From Petunia secreta (taxonomy: Eukaryota > Streptophyta > Magnoliopsida > Solanales > Solanaceae), in assembly GCA_029990175.1 (NCBI GenBank), contig JARKIP010000038.1, positions 22,637,501 through 22,701,500 on the forward strand: DNA of 64,000 bases. The letters are read 5' to 3'. Positions 43,119-55,300 of this stretch are shown piece by piece. The number at the start of each line of letters is the position of its first letter. Within the stretch, counting starts at the first letter, position 1. Made by a program: the position numbers and the translations under genes. The notes under the pieces were generated by a model. The model did no database searches. It was not told the origin of the DNA and saw only the letters and a list, made by a program, of their open reading frames with translations.

Positions 43119-45322
43119 TGGTAAGTTTTCTAATCTTTGTATTACTTCTTATTTTTCCCCAAAACAAGAAAACCCTAACTTTTTTTCCCAATTTTGGATA
43201 CCTTATATTCAAAGCTGGTTCTTCCATCTATCAAGTGAGAGCGTTGGAGCATTTATCCGGCAGCGTTGGAGAGTTTTTTCCGGCGGCTCAGGTTCGTTTT
43301 TCAGATCTGCAGTTTATTTTTATTTTTTTGTTCTATTTTTGTGTCCAACACAACAGTGGATGGGACTTGTGTTTGGTAATGGTTATAATCTTGGCTGATA
43401 GTTTTTAGTGCATATTTTTATAGTAAGGAAAACAAAGTTTGGAAATGAGAATTAGGCTGTGATTTCAACATGGTAGGGACAATACGACAGATTTTCTATT
43501 TGATGGAGAGAGTGGGATTTCAGAGCAGAGTGGGAGGGAGATTTCAAAAGAATATCAAGTGTGGTTGACATGTTCCTGTTGTTTCTAATAAGAAAGTTTA
43601 TGAGATTTGATATGTTTTTGCAAACCAGAAGAGTAATATGTTTGTGGTAAATTGTAAGATGAGCAACTTCCATGGACCCCGAATCTAGAAAACTAAGAGG
43701 TCATACGGTTTGCAAAATTAGGTAGTCCAATACATGTATAACACTCTGCCTTAGTTATAAATTGTTTCATTTTGGTTATATATTAGTTCATAATAAAGAT
43801 GATATAAATAGAGGTAAATATATACCATACATACTTTGTCGATTTCCTTGCCACTCATTTTGAGTAGAAATCAGCTTATATAAGTAGTGGAAAACAATAA
43901 TAAGCACCCAGAAAAAGTATAAAAAGGAAAATAAAAAGGCCTCTCATCAGCTGTATAAGCATGACGCATTGGAGTTCCAAAAGACAAAAGATTGGCCAAA
44001 TTGTCCCTAAATGTGAGACATAAATTTATACTGTATGTAAAAATGGTTCTTGATATTCCAACCAACCATGTCTTTTTACATATTCACATTTTAATTTGAA
44101 ACTCTACAAATAGAATGGAGAGTGTCCATAAAAAATGAAGTAGCTAGAAATGCCTTTAAGTTCTCTGTTGTCCTCAATAGTGTACATTGAAATTTTTATA
44201 GTAATCTTTTTCTCTCTTGTATTCTGGGCTTTGAGAAATAATTTAAATGCCCTATCGTGGTCAGGTCAAATCTAGTCTCCACTAACCCACTACAGAACAG
44301 GAACATGGTCACTTTACATACAAATATAAATAAGTGTATACATTCTCTAAGAAGTCTATGTTGGGTGGTGCTTTTGGAAATGAACAAAACTTCAAACCTA
44401 TTAAACAAGATGAAGGGTTTTAAAATAGGTGATGATATTGCAGTTTAAGTTGGTGGATTGATGATACTGTCTCATTACAATTATATCAATTAAAATTAGA
44501 GTACATGAATTAGTAAATGGAAGCTCATATTAGTGTTTAAACTCAGGTTAATTAATTTTATTTAGGAGTACTTCTGAATGTTATAATAAATTAGTGGTTT
44601 TTGAATTCTGGTGATTTGTGAATCTAATAATAGGAGCTTGGCTTGATTAATTAGTCTAGTACTATTAGGATGAAGATTAAGAGAAAGTGAAACGGTAATT
44701 TTGCATTTACTATAGTAACTAATCCAGGTTATTTGGAATTGTTATTTGGAGAGAAAAGAATGAAATGTGATAACTTAGTTTGGAGTTGTTATTTGGAGTA
44801 GAAGGAAAGTTTTAATGTAGTTCCTCATGCAATTATTTTTTGTTAATTTCTCCTCACTTGAATTAGTAACATTCAGTAGTCATGTTTACTAATTTCTCCC
44901 CACTTGAATTAATTTTTTGCTTTAACTTGTTTGTCCTGTTCAGTAGCCACCCTTAGTTGATTGCACTTTTATAAACGACCCTAACATAATTATGTACTTT
45001 CACCTAATGCAACCTATTATTATGTCTTTACAATTCCAGCTCGAATAATTATTTGATAATTGTGATCTAAACCTAACTTGATTTTTATGGTGTTATTAAT
45101 ATATAGTACTTCCAACTTTAGTCAATGAAATAATATCGTCTTAAAATTTTTCAAAGTTGCATAAAGAAAGAAAATGAACTAGTATCACACTTACATAATA
45201 ATTTAATAGAATTAATGTACAAAAATTACAATAGCTACACAACTTAATATCTTATTTTTTTAAAATTGATTTTAATGAAATAAATTATCCTTAATATCTC
45301 ACTTTGTAATCTTTGTGTAAAT
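43119..45322 (+). other. Presumed leader intron and spacer of CACTA 2
   Basis: After a likely 5' leader exon (splice donor GGTAAGT near 43119), about 2.2 kb of AT-rich DNA precedes the transposase ATG. No open frame of note, repeat array or RNA gene is seen. Confidence 0.45.
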
Positions 45323-46615
45323 ATGGAATATGGAGATCGTAGTTGGATGTATAATAGAAATAATCCTGGGCGTCGGGGGATGAGGATTGAATTTGCAAAA
45401 GGTGTTGGGGAATTTATTGAAAAGGCAAAAATACTTAATGATTTTATAAGACATGGGTTGATTAAGTGTCCTTGTGTGAAATGCAAGAGCATAAAGACAC
45501 AAAATTTGGTAGATACTGAAATGCATCTTTATAAGAAGAGTTTTATGCCAAATTATTTTGTTTGGATTTATCATGGAGAGTCTGATGATAGGTGCGGTGA
45601 TGTTAATTTTGAAAATGCTTATGATAGTGGGAGCGGTCAGTTTGTGGAGAATGATCTTGATAATTATCGAATGAATGATATGGTTAATAATGCTTTTGGG
45701 ATGTACCCAGAGGAGCCATCCCAACAGGGTACATCACAACCAACTGTTGAGCACGTTCCCAATGATGAGGCAAAACTCTTCTATAAACAGTTGGAGGAAG
45801 CTAGTCGTCCATTGTATGAAGGCTCAGTGCATTCCAAGTTGTCAGTTGCTGTTAGATTGTTAAGTATTAAATCTGATTTTAGTATATCTCTAGCAGCCAT
45901 GGATTCCATCATTGGCCTTATGAATGAACTTAATCCGACTAACATGGAATTACCAACTGATTACTACTACACTAAGAAGTTGGTTTCCACATTAGGGCTT
46001 TCTTCGGAGAGAATTCACTGTTGTGTCAACGGTTGCATGCTGTTTTATAAGGATGATGCAAAATTAGATATATGTAAATTTTGTAAGGAGCCTCGTTACA
46101 AGCCAGTTCTAAATGCTAAAAAGAAGCCAATCCCTGTTAAGTCTATGCATTACTTACCCCTTATACCTAGGTTAAAGAGGTTGTATGCGTCGATGAGCTC
46201 TGCTCCTCATATGAGATGGCACCATGATCGTACAAAACAACCAGGAATTCTAAGTCATCCGTCAGATGGTGAGGCGTGGAAACATTTTGATCGGGTGTAC
46301 CCGACATTTGCTAGTGAACCAAGAAACATCAGGTTGGGTTTATGTTCAGATGGGTTCACTCCATTTGATGTCTCTTCTACACCTTATTCCTGTTGGCCCG
46401 TATTTGTCACGCCGCACAATCTTCCACCAGAAATGTGCATGACAAGTCCATATTTGTTTCTGAATTGCATTATCCCAGGTCCACATAACCCGAAAGCCTC
46501 GATTGATGTATTTTTGCAGCCTTTGATTGATGAGTTAAAGTTATTGTGGCATGAAGGTGTGGAAACATATGATATCTCAAATTTGTTAACACTAGTTATT
46601 GAACAAATTTGTTAA
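45323..46615 (+). pseudogene. TNP2-type CACTA transposase, C-terminally deleted
   Basis: The ATG at 45323 opens a 430-residue frame. Residues ~5-85 form the transposase-associated domain (DRSWMYNRN, then HGLIKCPCVKCK, then YFVWIYHGE). From ~225 the TNP2 domain begins: CVNGCMLFYKDD, CKFCKEPRYKP, MRWHHDR, then LGLCSDGFTPFD with the first catalytic Asp. The protein normally continues for hundreds of residues past GVETYD, but here the text ends in LLTLVIEQIC and stops. At the break the string AAATTTGTTAACACTAGT occurs twice within about 30 bp (46576 and 46603), a likely deletion scar. The remaining part cannot catalyse transposition. Confidence 0.85.
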
Positions 46616-46664
46616 CACTAGTGATTTTTATGTAGTTTTTATCCCTCAGAGAAGGCTACACACT

Positions 46665-47835
46665 TGGTTACAGAATGCATCAAACATATATATACAGAAG
46701 CGTGGACATCCTGGGGTAAGGTACCCTCGGATAGAAAGATCGCGATGTTTAATATGTTTAAGGTATCAAATATGCTTTATTTATTAATAATTTAGTTAAA
46801 TGTCACATTTCTTTAATCTAATATTATTAATTATTTCAGACAAAGTGTGTGTGTCATCCATTCTACGAAGCTAAAATACAAAGCAATTTCCATGTCAAAT
46901 ACGGAGAAAGAGTCAAAGGTACCCTTTATGCTTGTCGGAGGAGTGGAAAGCAGCCCGATTGGATATACCCGCAAAATTGGCAAAAACTATTGGATTACTG
47001 GGGGGTGAAGAATTTTAGAAGAAGAGCGCCCAAGGAAAGGCAGCTCGAGCCTCTGAAAAGGGTGGATCGTTGCACACTGGGGGTTCAGTTAGTGCAGCCA
47101 CTCAGAAGATGAGATTGGTAACTTATTTATTGTATGTATTCTTTAATTTAACTCTTATTAATATATTATCTAACTTATTTTATTTCAATGTTGTAGGAAA
47201 AGAAAGAAGGGCGCCCATTGACTTTTCCCGAGTTTTTTAAGAAGAGACATATATTTACGGACAAAACCGGAGAAGTGTGGGTCGAGGAGCGCGCTAGAAA
47301 AGCATATGTAAGCTATTAACTTTAAATTTGTTCGTATAATCCTTATATATATATATTGTTATTAAATATATTTCAGGAGGAATATCTAGCCCTTTATGAG
47401 GAGATAATTGCAAGTCAGGCATCCGAATGTGAAAGCAATGCCCCAACTCAACCGTCATTTGTGGAGGAAACTGCACTATGGTTTGAGGTAACTGGTGGGG
47501 TAAATAAGGGATGTGCATATGGCCTTGGATCACAATTTTCCTCGGGTCGTATGAAAGCAAGTATAACTAGTAATTACTCATCTAGTTCTTCAATTAATCA
47601 TCCAGTTGAAGGCCAGTTGCGCAATGAAATAGAAGCGCTAAGGAAAGAGCGCGAAGAAGATCGCAAACGTACAGAGGATAGTATTAAAGTGATGAAAGAG
47701 ATGCATGATATGATGATTAAAATGATGCAGGATATTTCAAAAAAAGGGAAGAGAAAGGGCAAGAGCAAAGGCAAGGGCAAGAGCAAGCGCCACTACAGCT
47801 CGTCGTCCGAGTCTGACTCCGAAGAAACGGAGTAG
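46665..47835 (+). pseudogene. TNP1-like (transposase_24 type) gene of CACTA 2
   Basis: These proteins bind subterminal repeats of CACTA elements. Readable exons are ~46695-46762, 46840-47117, 47197-47307 and 47377-47835, all bounded by GT and AG. Visible are DRKIAMFNMFK, then TKCVCHPFYEAKIQSNF, WIYPQNWQKLLDYWG, then (one frame off) HTGGSVSAATQKMR, PLTFPEFFKKRHIF and WVEERARKAY. The last exon runs from EEYLALYEEI through ALWFEVTGG to a coiled coil and a KGK/Ser/Glu tail. A frameshift near 47015-47030 breaks exon 2, and the 5' part is lost in the same deletion that cut TNP2. Confidence 0.75.
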
Positions 47836-48164
47836 TTTTGGATTGTTGATGTTTTAAGACTTATGCTTTGACTTGAAGTTGGTTATGTTAAATTTGTTCG
47901 ATCGTTAGACTTGTGGTTGCATATGTTAGGCTTGTGTTGTTGGTTAATTGATGATGTTAGTTAACTTGTTAGACTTATCGTTTAAACTAAATTAAGTCTT
48001 ATTTAGCTTATTGTTTAGACTTGTGTTAGATGTATTAAGACTTGTTTTAAAGTAATTAAGGGTGGCAGAAGCCTTTTATTCATTGGTTGCTGGATTTTAT
48101 TGCATTGACAGGTGGTGGCTGCTCTAATTGTAGGTTTTATTTTGCAGGTTTTAGTTAGATTTCC

Positions 48165-48410
48165 GACCGCATTTCCCACCGACTCGGTGGGAAAGTTCAA
48201 GAAAATTTTTCCAGAGATGAACATTTCCCACCGACATGGTGGAAAACTTGAAGAAATATTTTCTTTGATATGAACATTTCCCACCGATTCAGTGGGAAAA
48301 TTGAAGAAATATTTTCTTTAATATGAACATTTCCCACCGATTCGGTAAGAAACTTGAAGAAATATTTTTCTTAAAAATGAACAGTTCCCACCGATTTGGT
48401 CGGAATATTT
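48165..48410. repeat. Subterminal ~60-bp tandem repeat of CACTA 2
   Basis: There are four to five units. Each has a palindrome like TCCCACCGATTCGGTGGGAA followed by TTGAAGAAATATTTTCTTTNATATGAACAT-type text. Units start near 48170, 48225, 48283, 48330 and 48385. Such repeats are where TNP1-like proteins bind in En/Spm. Confidence 0.88.
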
Positions 48411-48614
48411 TTACAGAAAATTTTACTTGAAGATCATTTCAGACCGAATACCCACCGTGATGTGGTCGGTCGTGCGACCGCTGCGGTCGGAAATATTTTC
48501 CCACCAGCAGTTTTCCGACCGCACCTTTTCGGTCTAAACTCGGTGGGAATCGAACGATTTCTGACCGAATTTCGACCGTTTTAGCGGTCAAAAAACACAC
48601 AATTTCTGGTAGTG

Positions 48615-49701
48615 TTCTAGGCAGTGGTATGCCAAGTTGTCCCAAGCCTTATGCTCAAGGGGCAACTCTCATTATCTCAATGATTATTCCCTTTTCAAGA
48701 AGGGGTCCCCTGGTTCTACAGTTATTCTAATTGTTTATGTAGATGATATTATCTTAACTAGTGATGATGTGGCTGAATTTCATAATTTAAAGCACTTTCT
48801 TGATGCTGAATTCAAAATAAAGGACTTGGGTATTCTTCACTACTTTTTGGGCATCGAGGTTTCTTATTTTCCTGATGGTTTTCTCCTTAATCAGAAGAAA
48901 TTTATTTCAGACCTTCTCAATGATTTTGATTGTTAGGATGCGACACCAGTTGTGTCTCCTTTGGAGTTGAACAACAAGCTCCGGGCTGGTACTGTTGAGC
49001 TCTTGGTTCAACAAGAAGGTATAGGTGTCTCATTGGGAAACTCCTGTTCTTTACTCACACAAGGCCTGACATAGCCTTTACAGTGCAATACTTAAGTCAA
49101 TTCATGCAATCTCCTCGCATCCCTCATATGTCTGCTACATTTCATGTGCTTAGATATCTCAAAGGTACACCTGATTTGGCCATGTTTTACACTGTTTCCA
49201 ACAAATTTTCTATCTCTGCATATTCAGATAGTGACTGGGCAGCATGCCCAGACACCAGACGTCACTGGCTTTCGTATCTTCATTGGTGATTGTTTGGTAG
49301 GTTGGAAGTGCAAGAAACAACAAGTTGTCTCTATTTCCTCTGCTGAAGTTGAATATCGAGCACTTAGCAAAGTGGTGGCTAAATTAACTTGGTTGGTTCG
49401 ACTCCTGTATGACATCTATTTCCCTATTAGCTTAACCATTTTAGTGTATTGTGACATCCAGGCAGCTCTCCACATTGTAAAGAATCCGGTCTTCCACGAG
49501 AGGGCTAAGCATATCGAGGTGGCCTGTCACTTTATCTGTGAGAAGCTGCTTAGTAGTCTCATTGTTGTATCTCATGTTTCTACCTTTCAACAACTGGCGA
49601 ATTTTCTAACCAAGCCATTACCTAGGGTACTTCATCATCAATTATTGTGCAAGTTGAAGGTCTTATCCCCTTCCAAGTTGAGAGGGGTGTTGGACGTATA
49701 G
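48615..49701 (+). pseudogene. pol: copia pol remnant, part 2 (end of RT, RNase H)
   Basis: This continues from 37885 across both CACTA insertions: QWYAKLSQALCSRGN, then IVYVDDIILTSDD with the catalytic YVDD (near 48740), then FKIKDLGILHYFLGIEV. An in-frame TAG follows at about 48935. After shifts, RPDIAFTVQYLSQFM and FHVLRYLKGTPDLAMFY appear, then RNase H with SAYSDSDWAACPDTR, SISSAEVEYRALS, ILVYCDIQAALHI and KHIEVACHFI. It ends ANFLTKPLPR and a stop at 49699. Confidence 0.85.
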
Positions 49702-49786
49702 ATTGTCTTGGTTCATGGCCAAAGAAAAAATAGGCCAATGTACATATGTATTTATGTAAATGTAGCCCAATAATGAAATACTTAAG
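49688..49786 (+). repeat. Start of the copia 3' LTR
   Basis: The purine tract TTGAGAGGGG directly precedes TGTTGGACGTATAG, the copia LTR start. About 95 bp match the LTR fragment at 1943-2026 and just beyond. After that the two sequences diverge, so the LTR is cut here. Confidence 0.8.
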
Positions 49787-49867
49787 CCGAGAGGGAACCA
49801 ACTGATCAGAGAGCATAAAAGAAAATAACAAACTGGATTTTTCAGAAAAGAAAGACCTCCTTAAGAC

Positions 49868-49980
49868 CTGAGATTATTCACAAACCACGACCATTTCTAA
49901 ACCAAGAACACAAACAACCTTTTACCTAATACAACTGTCCAAAGAAAGAAATAAGCATGAACAAAGAATACAAACAGACT
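49868..49980. repeat. Repeated ~110-bp segment, copy 1
   Basis: The text TGAGATTATTCACAAACCACG through to ACACAAACAACCTTTTACC and beyond recurs at about 55300-55405 with scattered differences. The two copies bracket the gypsy remnant at 50-53 kb. They diverge too much to be a target duplication and probably belong to LTRs of one family. Confidence 0.7.
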
Positions 49981-49981
49981 A

Positions 49982-50463
49982 TGTGGGTAAAAATATGCCA
50001 CTTACTATTATAGGGATACCAGTACAGCTGGTGAGACTAGACTTATCCTACAAGTCATCGGGTGCAAAGGATACACACATGTCCTATGAGTTATGATCGT
50101 TCAGGCGGTACGGGCGTAGGACCAAAGGCATACATCCTGCCGCCTTAGAGTTATAGTCTCATAGTTAGGCTTTTGTATATACCAGTGCCTTGAGTTATAG
50201 GCCCATAGCCTTATTAGTCTTTGTATTTTACATTAATTAGGACAAAGTATCCACTACTATAAATACCCCTCCTTACAATGTATTGTACATCATTGTAATT
50301 CACCACATAATCGGGCTATTCTCAAGGAATAAGACTACTTTACTTTTCTTCCTTATTATTTCTCTCTTTTATTTATTTACTTTTCCAACGTATTTATTGT
50401 ATTGCTTGTGACCTCATTCTTACATAATTTTTTAACCTACGCGACCGATTTTAGGTATAAACA
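49982..50463 (+). repeat. Probable 5' LTR of the second gypsy element
   Basis: It ends ...GGTATAAACA, followed by the primer-site-like TTTGGTGCCCAGCGTGAGG (50465). A TATA box CTATAAATACCC lies near 50257, about 200 bp before the end, as in an LTR. The left boundary (TGTGGGTA) is a guess because there is no second copy to compare. Confidence 0.55.
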
Positions 50464-50869
50464 GTTTGGTGCCCAGCGTGAGGCTCAGGCAGTTGTAGGT
50501 ATTCTACTAAGGAAGAGACGCAATCATGTTAAGCAACGACGATCACGCCGCACGAAATACTGATAACGAGATCTGACAGATAATTCATAACTCGGTCAAT
50601 ATGACTGAAACTATGAAAAACTATCTAAGATTAAAACCCTGTTATTTGTCATCATGGCTAAAGTCTTACCAATGTACCGCGCTTTGTCATACCCCTCATG
50701 GAGCGAAGCCGGCGGTCCAAAAGTTTGTCAATACCATCTTCGTGGAGAAGGCCAGGTCGGAAGTACAAGGACCAGAGCCATCATGGTCTGCGAGGCTCAC
50801 TAGGAGTTAGCCAAGAAGCTGCTTATCAACAAAATCGAGTTTGATGACAAGGACTCGCAACGAGTTCAT

Positions 50870-53400
50870 AACCCTCATTATGATGCTTTTGTAATCACTT
50901 TGCAGGTACATGATGCCCGAGTCAAACGTGTGTTGGTAGATCCTGGCAGCGCGATCAACATTATTCATTGGCAAGTTGTTTGCCAGATGGAGGTGCAAGA
51001 TTAGGTAATTCCCAGTCTATAGACGATAAAAAGCTTTAACAGCTCCAGTGAGAAGTCTGTAAGAGAGATACTCCTTCAGGTGCATTTGCCGGGAGCAACC
51101 CGGGTGGTTTCTTTCAAAGTAATGACATGCGACCTCTCGTATAACATTATTCTCGAGAGGCCCTGGATTCACGAAGTACCCGCAGCTCCGTCTATGCTTC
51201 ACCAGATCCTTAAGTACCCGACTCCTTGGGGGGTGAGAGAAATTCAGGGGGAACAGAAGCTGTCCCAGAACTGTTAGGTAACTGCTATGACAGACGCCAC
51301 CAAAAGGAGACGAAAAATTAGAAGAAAAAGCTAGATAAATTTCTTTCACGATTTGGTCACCAGTGTACCTTTCGGATTTGGGGTCCATGAAGCGCCCGGG
51401 TCTCAAGAGCTTGCCATCGTGCCTTCTGACCTGGAAGAGGAAGACAAGCCTGCCAAAGCAACAGTTGATAACCTGGACCAATTGATCTTCGACGAAAAGG
51501 CTCTAGACAAGAAATTCTATGTGGGGGCGAAGCTTTCAGCCGAAGCCAAGCGGCAATCACTAACTTTCTATGTGCTCAGTCAGGCATATTCGCCTGGAAA
51601 AATACCGACATGTCAGGAATATCAACTAGTTTCGTTACACTTAATCTGAACGTCGACCCCAACTTCGAGCTAGTCAAGAAGAAGAAGCGACCGATCAGTC
51701 GTGAAAAGGGGCTAGCGATCCACAAGAAGGTTGAAAATCTACTGAACAGTGGTTCCATTCAAGAGGTGAAATACCCCGATTGGTTATCTAATGTAGTAGT
51801 AATCCCTAAGAAGAATGGGAAGTAAAGGATGTGCATGGAATTCAAAGATCTGAACAAAGCGTGCCCGAAGGATTCCTTCCCACTGCTCAACATCGACCAA
51901 CTCATCGATTCAACAGCAGTCCATGAAGCTTTATATTTTTTGGATGATGCTTATTCAGGATACAATCAGATCCTCATGAACCCAGATGATCAAGAAAATA
52001 CTTCTTTCATCACGGATAGAGGGACTTATTGTTACATGGTAATGCTTTTCGGATTAAAAAATGCAGGAGCAACTTACTAGAAATTAGTAAACCTGATGTT
52101 CAAGGAGCAGATTAATAAGACCACGGAGGTGTACATAGACGATATGCTGGTCAAATTAGAATTCGCCAAGGATTACATCGACCATCTGGAGATAGCGTTC
52201 GATATCCTGGACAAATTTGGAATGAAGCTCAACCCAGAGAAGTGTACCTTCGGTGTATCCTCAGGGATGTTCCTCGGGTTCATCATTTCCAATAGGGGAA
52301 TAGAAACGAACCCTGTGAAAATCGAAGCAATCAAGGCTATATCATTATCGTGTTTTCCTCCATCCCCTTGTGGACTATTTTGCACTAACCCGCATTGTCG
52401 GGCAGGCTGGCAAAGTGGGTCGTCGAGCTCGGTGAGTACGACATCATTTACCAGCCTCGTACGACCATCAAGTCACAGGTGCTTGCAGACTTTTTCATCG
52501 ACTTTAGTATTGGCTTGATGACGGAAGCTGAGACAGATCGCAAAATGATAGAGATAATTACCCCTGGAGAATGGGTGATCCACACCGGCGGTGCCTCGAA
52601 CGTTAAAAGGGTCGGGCTTGGTTTAGTGATTGAATCCCCAACGAAGAGCATATTCAGGAAAGCTGTCAGGTGCTCGCAGAGCTTCATATGAAGCAGTAAT
52701 TCAAGCTCTTGAATTAGCTTACATATTGGGGGCCAGAGAGATCATTGTTAATTGCGATTCTCACCTCGTAGTCAATCAGGTAACCAGGGCCTACACCGCG
52801 AACGATGCCTGCATGTAGAAATACTTGGCTAGAGTAGAAACGTGCATGAAGAATTTTAAAAAATGGAAGATCAATCAGAAACCGAGAGAAGAAAATGTGG
52901 AGGCTGATGCCCTAACCAGTCTAGCAGCCACTGCAGACATGAATGTAGATAGCCTGGTTTCCACCATTGAATTAACTTACGCGGATGTCGAACGCCACGA
53001 GGTTAACGCAGTGGGATCATTGTGATTGGCGGCACCCGATCATTGAGCACCTGGAAAAAAGAGTACTTCCAGCCGACAGAAAAGAGAGCAGAAGGTTGAG
53101 AGCCCAAGCAGACCGTTATTGCTTAATCAACGGCGAGCTGTATAGGTGGATGTTTAGCAGACCTTTGGCTAAATATTTGGGACCATCTCAAGTGGATTAT
53201 GCACTCAGAGAAATCCACGAGCAGCAATGTGGAAACCATTCCGGCAGGCGATCTCTAGCTCGTAAGTTATTCAGGGCGGGCTATTTCTAGCCCCAAATGG
53301 ATGACGACGCGAGCAAGTTTACCCGGGCATGCGATAGTTGTCAAAGGTTCTCCCATGTAATTTGTCAGCCAGAAGAGTTATTACACTCAGTTAAGCCCAT
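50870..53400 (+). pseudogene. pol: Decayed pol of the second gypsy element
   Basis: The protease shows VLVDPGSAINII near 50930 and ERPWIHEVPAAPS near 51155. RT runs from about 51640 (YPDWLSNVVVIPKKNGK, FKDLNKACPKDSFPL, then VYIDDMLVK near 52130) to ISNRGIETNPVKIEAIKAI near 52330. There a deletion removes the end of RT and joins to RNase H text (GRLAKWVVELGEYDIIYQPR near 52400). The second RNase H block follows (EAVIQALELAYILGAREI, NVEADALTSLAA). Integrase is left only as RSLARKLFRAGYF and FTRACDSCQRFSH. Stops occur at 51823, 52078 and elsewhere. Confidence 0.82.
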
Positions 53401-53405
53401 ATACT

Positions 53406-55300
53406 CGAGACATGTATTTTTTCTCCTTTCTTGTTTTCTTATATTGTCATTATTTACAATAGGCTCGCAGCCCTGTTCTTTATGTAGGCTCCGCTCCCTA
53501 TTCATCAATAAAACTACTATTTTTGGTCAGTTTTACTTATTTATTCAAATCCATCTACAATCCAACCATTCATAAGCCTGGCCAGACTTAAGTTGAAGTA
53601 ATACACTCACTTTTCACATAAAAAGTAGGGTAAACTACTTGCTTAGAGCTAGATCACGTCTAGCTCAACCACCAGGCATTACTTGTACATTGAACTCATT
53701 AATTCAACAACCGCATTTATATGTCGATGGGACGTCCGTTCGCATAGTTCCAGAAAGCCTTAACATACTCGAGTAACTACGTAGAGACGTCCGAACAGAA
53801 GTGTCCGTTATCACACGGGCTAAAGTCGTCCCATTGTGGGTGCAAACAACCATCTCCTACAGATACAACCTAATCTGCCGAACATTGGTGCACAACGGAC
53901 GTAACTGCCCAAGCAGGCTCACTGATAAATCTTCTAAACATTAGGACATTCAGGATGACTGGAAGCCATCTAATCTTTAGGTGCACAAAACATACTGCTT
54001 GACTACATATTACACAACATGTAATTAGACAAGTATGTATAAAACTATTGATGAACGACCGTTTTATTAATAACAATTAACCCGTAAGCTCATAATATAT
54101 AATTAGTTCTTCCTGAATACAACATTTGTTCATAACAATTGTAGGAAAAAAAAGGAAAAGGAAGACTAAATTTGCAGGTTCCATCGAATTTGCACGGCCG
54201 GAAACTCTTCATCTGTATTGTAGTTTTTGCATCGAAGTCTCTCCCGACAACAAGAAGGCAAAATCCCAATTTGATACCCAAGCAGCAACATCTTTGTGAC
54301 ACTGTGCCTCAGGAATTGGGAAAATCAACCCAACTAAGGAATCCTCAGTAGAAAGGTAGAGGCAGGAGAAAGGGCACCGAAGACTTCACTTGGATTCACT
54401 TGGAGAGACTCCAATAAGGAACCCCCATGAATCTCGGAAACGCCTTATACTCCCTCTTCATCGAATGACTAGAAGCTTATGCAAAACCCAAAACTGAGGA
54501 ATAGGGCCGAGCTATACAGCCACCCTTAACGCTCCCAGTATGGAGAATTCTCTCGGTCGTTAACCGCTTGAAGAAGGAGAGGATAACCCATGGATGCACT
54601 CCTAGTTCAAACGAAGTTGCTTTCGGGATATGTTCCCATACAACTAGAAGATGAACAACTACAAGAAGTCCGAACGGGTTGGAATTCTACTACTGTCGCG
54701 CGCCACATGACAAGAAGAATATCACAGCAATCACCACACATGAAGACGGATATACCGAAATCAATGTATCTACCACAATGAGGATATTATGAAGAACATC
54801 ATCATTAGAATCTCGATCAAACTTCATGACTCAGGGGACTTTATCTGTTTCCTCGTTGACGAAGTAAGAAAAGGAGGTAACTGCAGACAAAGTTTCTCCT
54901 ATGGTTTCCTCATGCATCATCCATTCAGAACAAAGAAGACTCTCTGGGAATATCAAACCAGGATCGAAGACAAATATTTTTTAAGAAAGAAATTTTTTTC
55001 ACTATCATAAGAAATTGCTGAAGTGAAGTATTTTCTAAAGAGAAGTTTGTGATTTTACCACTGTCACGAAGTCCCTATTTATAGGCAGAAAGGAGATAAG
55101 GATGGCATATGAAACAGTCATGCATCATTACTGCTGGAGATATAGAACAATATCAGAGAAGTTAATGGCAATTCTTGGAAAGATATATGGAATCAGCATC
55201 AACCAATCAAATAAAAGCACGCGGAGTTCTCGAAGAAATTAGCATCATTCTTGGTCAAAGAGACTGCGAGTCTCAAGGAGCACAAACAACCTTTTACATG
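53406..55300. other. Unassigned DNA, possibly untranslated retroelement sequence
   Basis: No protein is recognised on either strand. On minus, CTATAAATAGGGACTTCGTG near 55073-55087 looks like a strong TATA promoter reading leftward, followed by leader-like text. On plus the text around 54300-54780 is low in stops but shows no domain. It may be LTR or UTR of a further element. Confidence 0.4.

Larger units (their letters stand above)
42764..48614 (+). mobile_element. CACTA element 2 (5,851 bp, plus)
   Basis: It begins CACTACCAAAAATTCTCCC and ends, reversed, CACTACCAGAAATTGTG. The flanking triplets are TCC (42761-42763) and TTC (48615-48617); the first probably mutated from TTC, since the copia frame reads through with TTC. 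It encodes a truncated TNP2-type transposase and a four-exon TNP1-like gene. The subterminal regions carry palindromes of the type CCCACCGATTCGGTGGG. A leader exon near 43010-43118 ends at TTG/GTAAGT and is followed by a long leader intron. Confidence 0.9.
33858..49786 (+). mobile_element. Decayed copia element, split by two CACTA elements
   Basis: Gag, protease, integrase and the first part of reverse transcriptase lie at 34330-37885. The rest of reverse transcriptase and RNase H lies at 48615-49701, then a purine tract and the start of a 3' LTR at 49688. The coding text rejoins precisely across the two insertions (SLYGLR at 37885; QWYAKLSQAL after 48620). No 5' LTR matching the 3' LTR precedes the primer site, so the left end is damaged or replaced. 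Many stops and shifts are present. Confidence 0.88.
49982..53405 (+). mobile_element. Second gypsy element, decayed and truncated
   Basis: A probable 5' LTR (49982-50463), primer site, protease, RT, RNase H and the zinc finger of integrase are present, and then the text stops abruptly near 53405. No second LTR copy is found. It is related to the Tat-type element at 8-20 kb (same protease and RT phrases) but has many stops, shifts and internal deletions. Confidence 0.8.
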
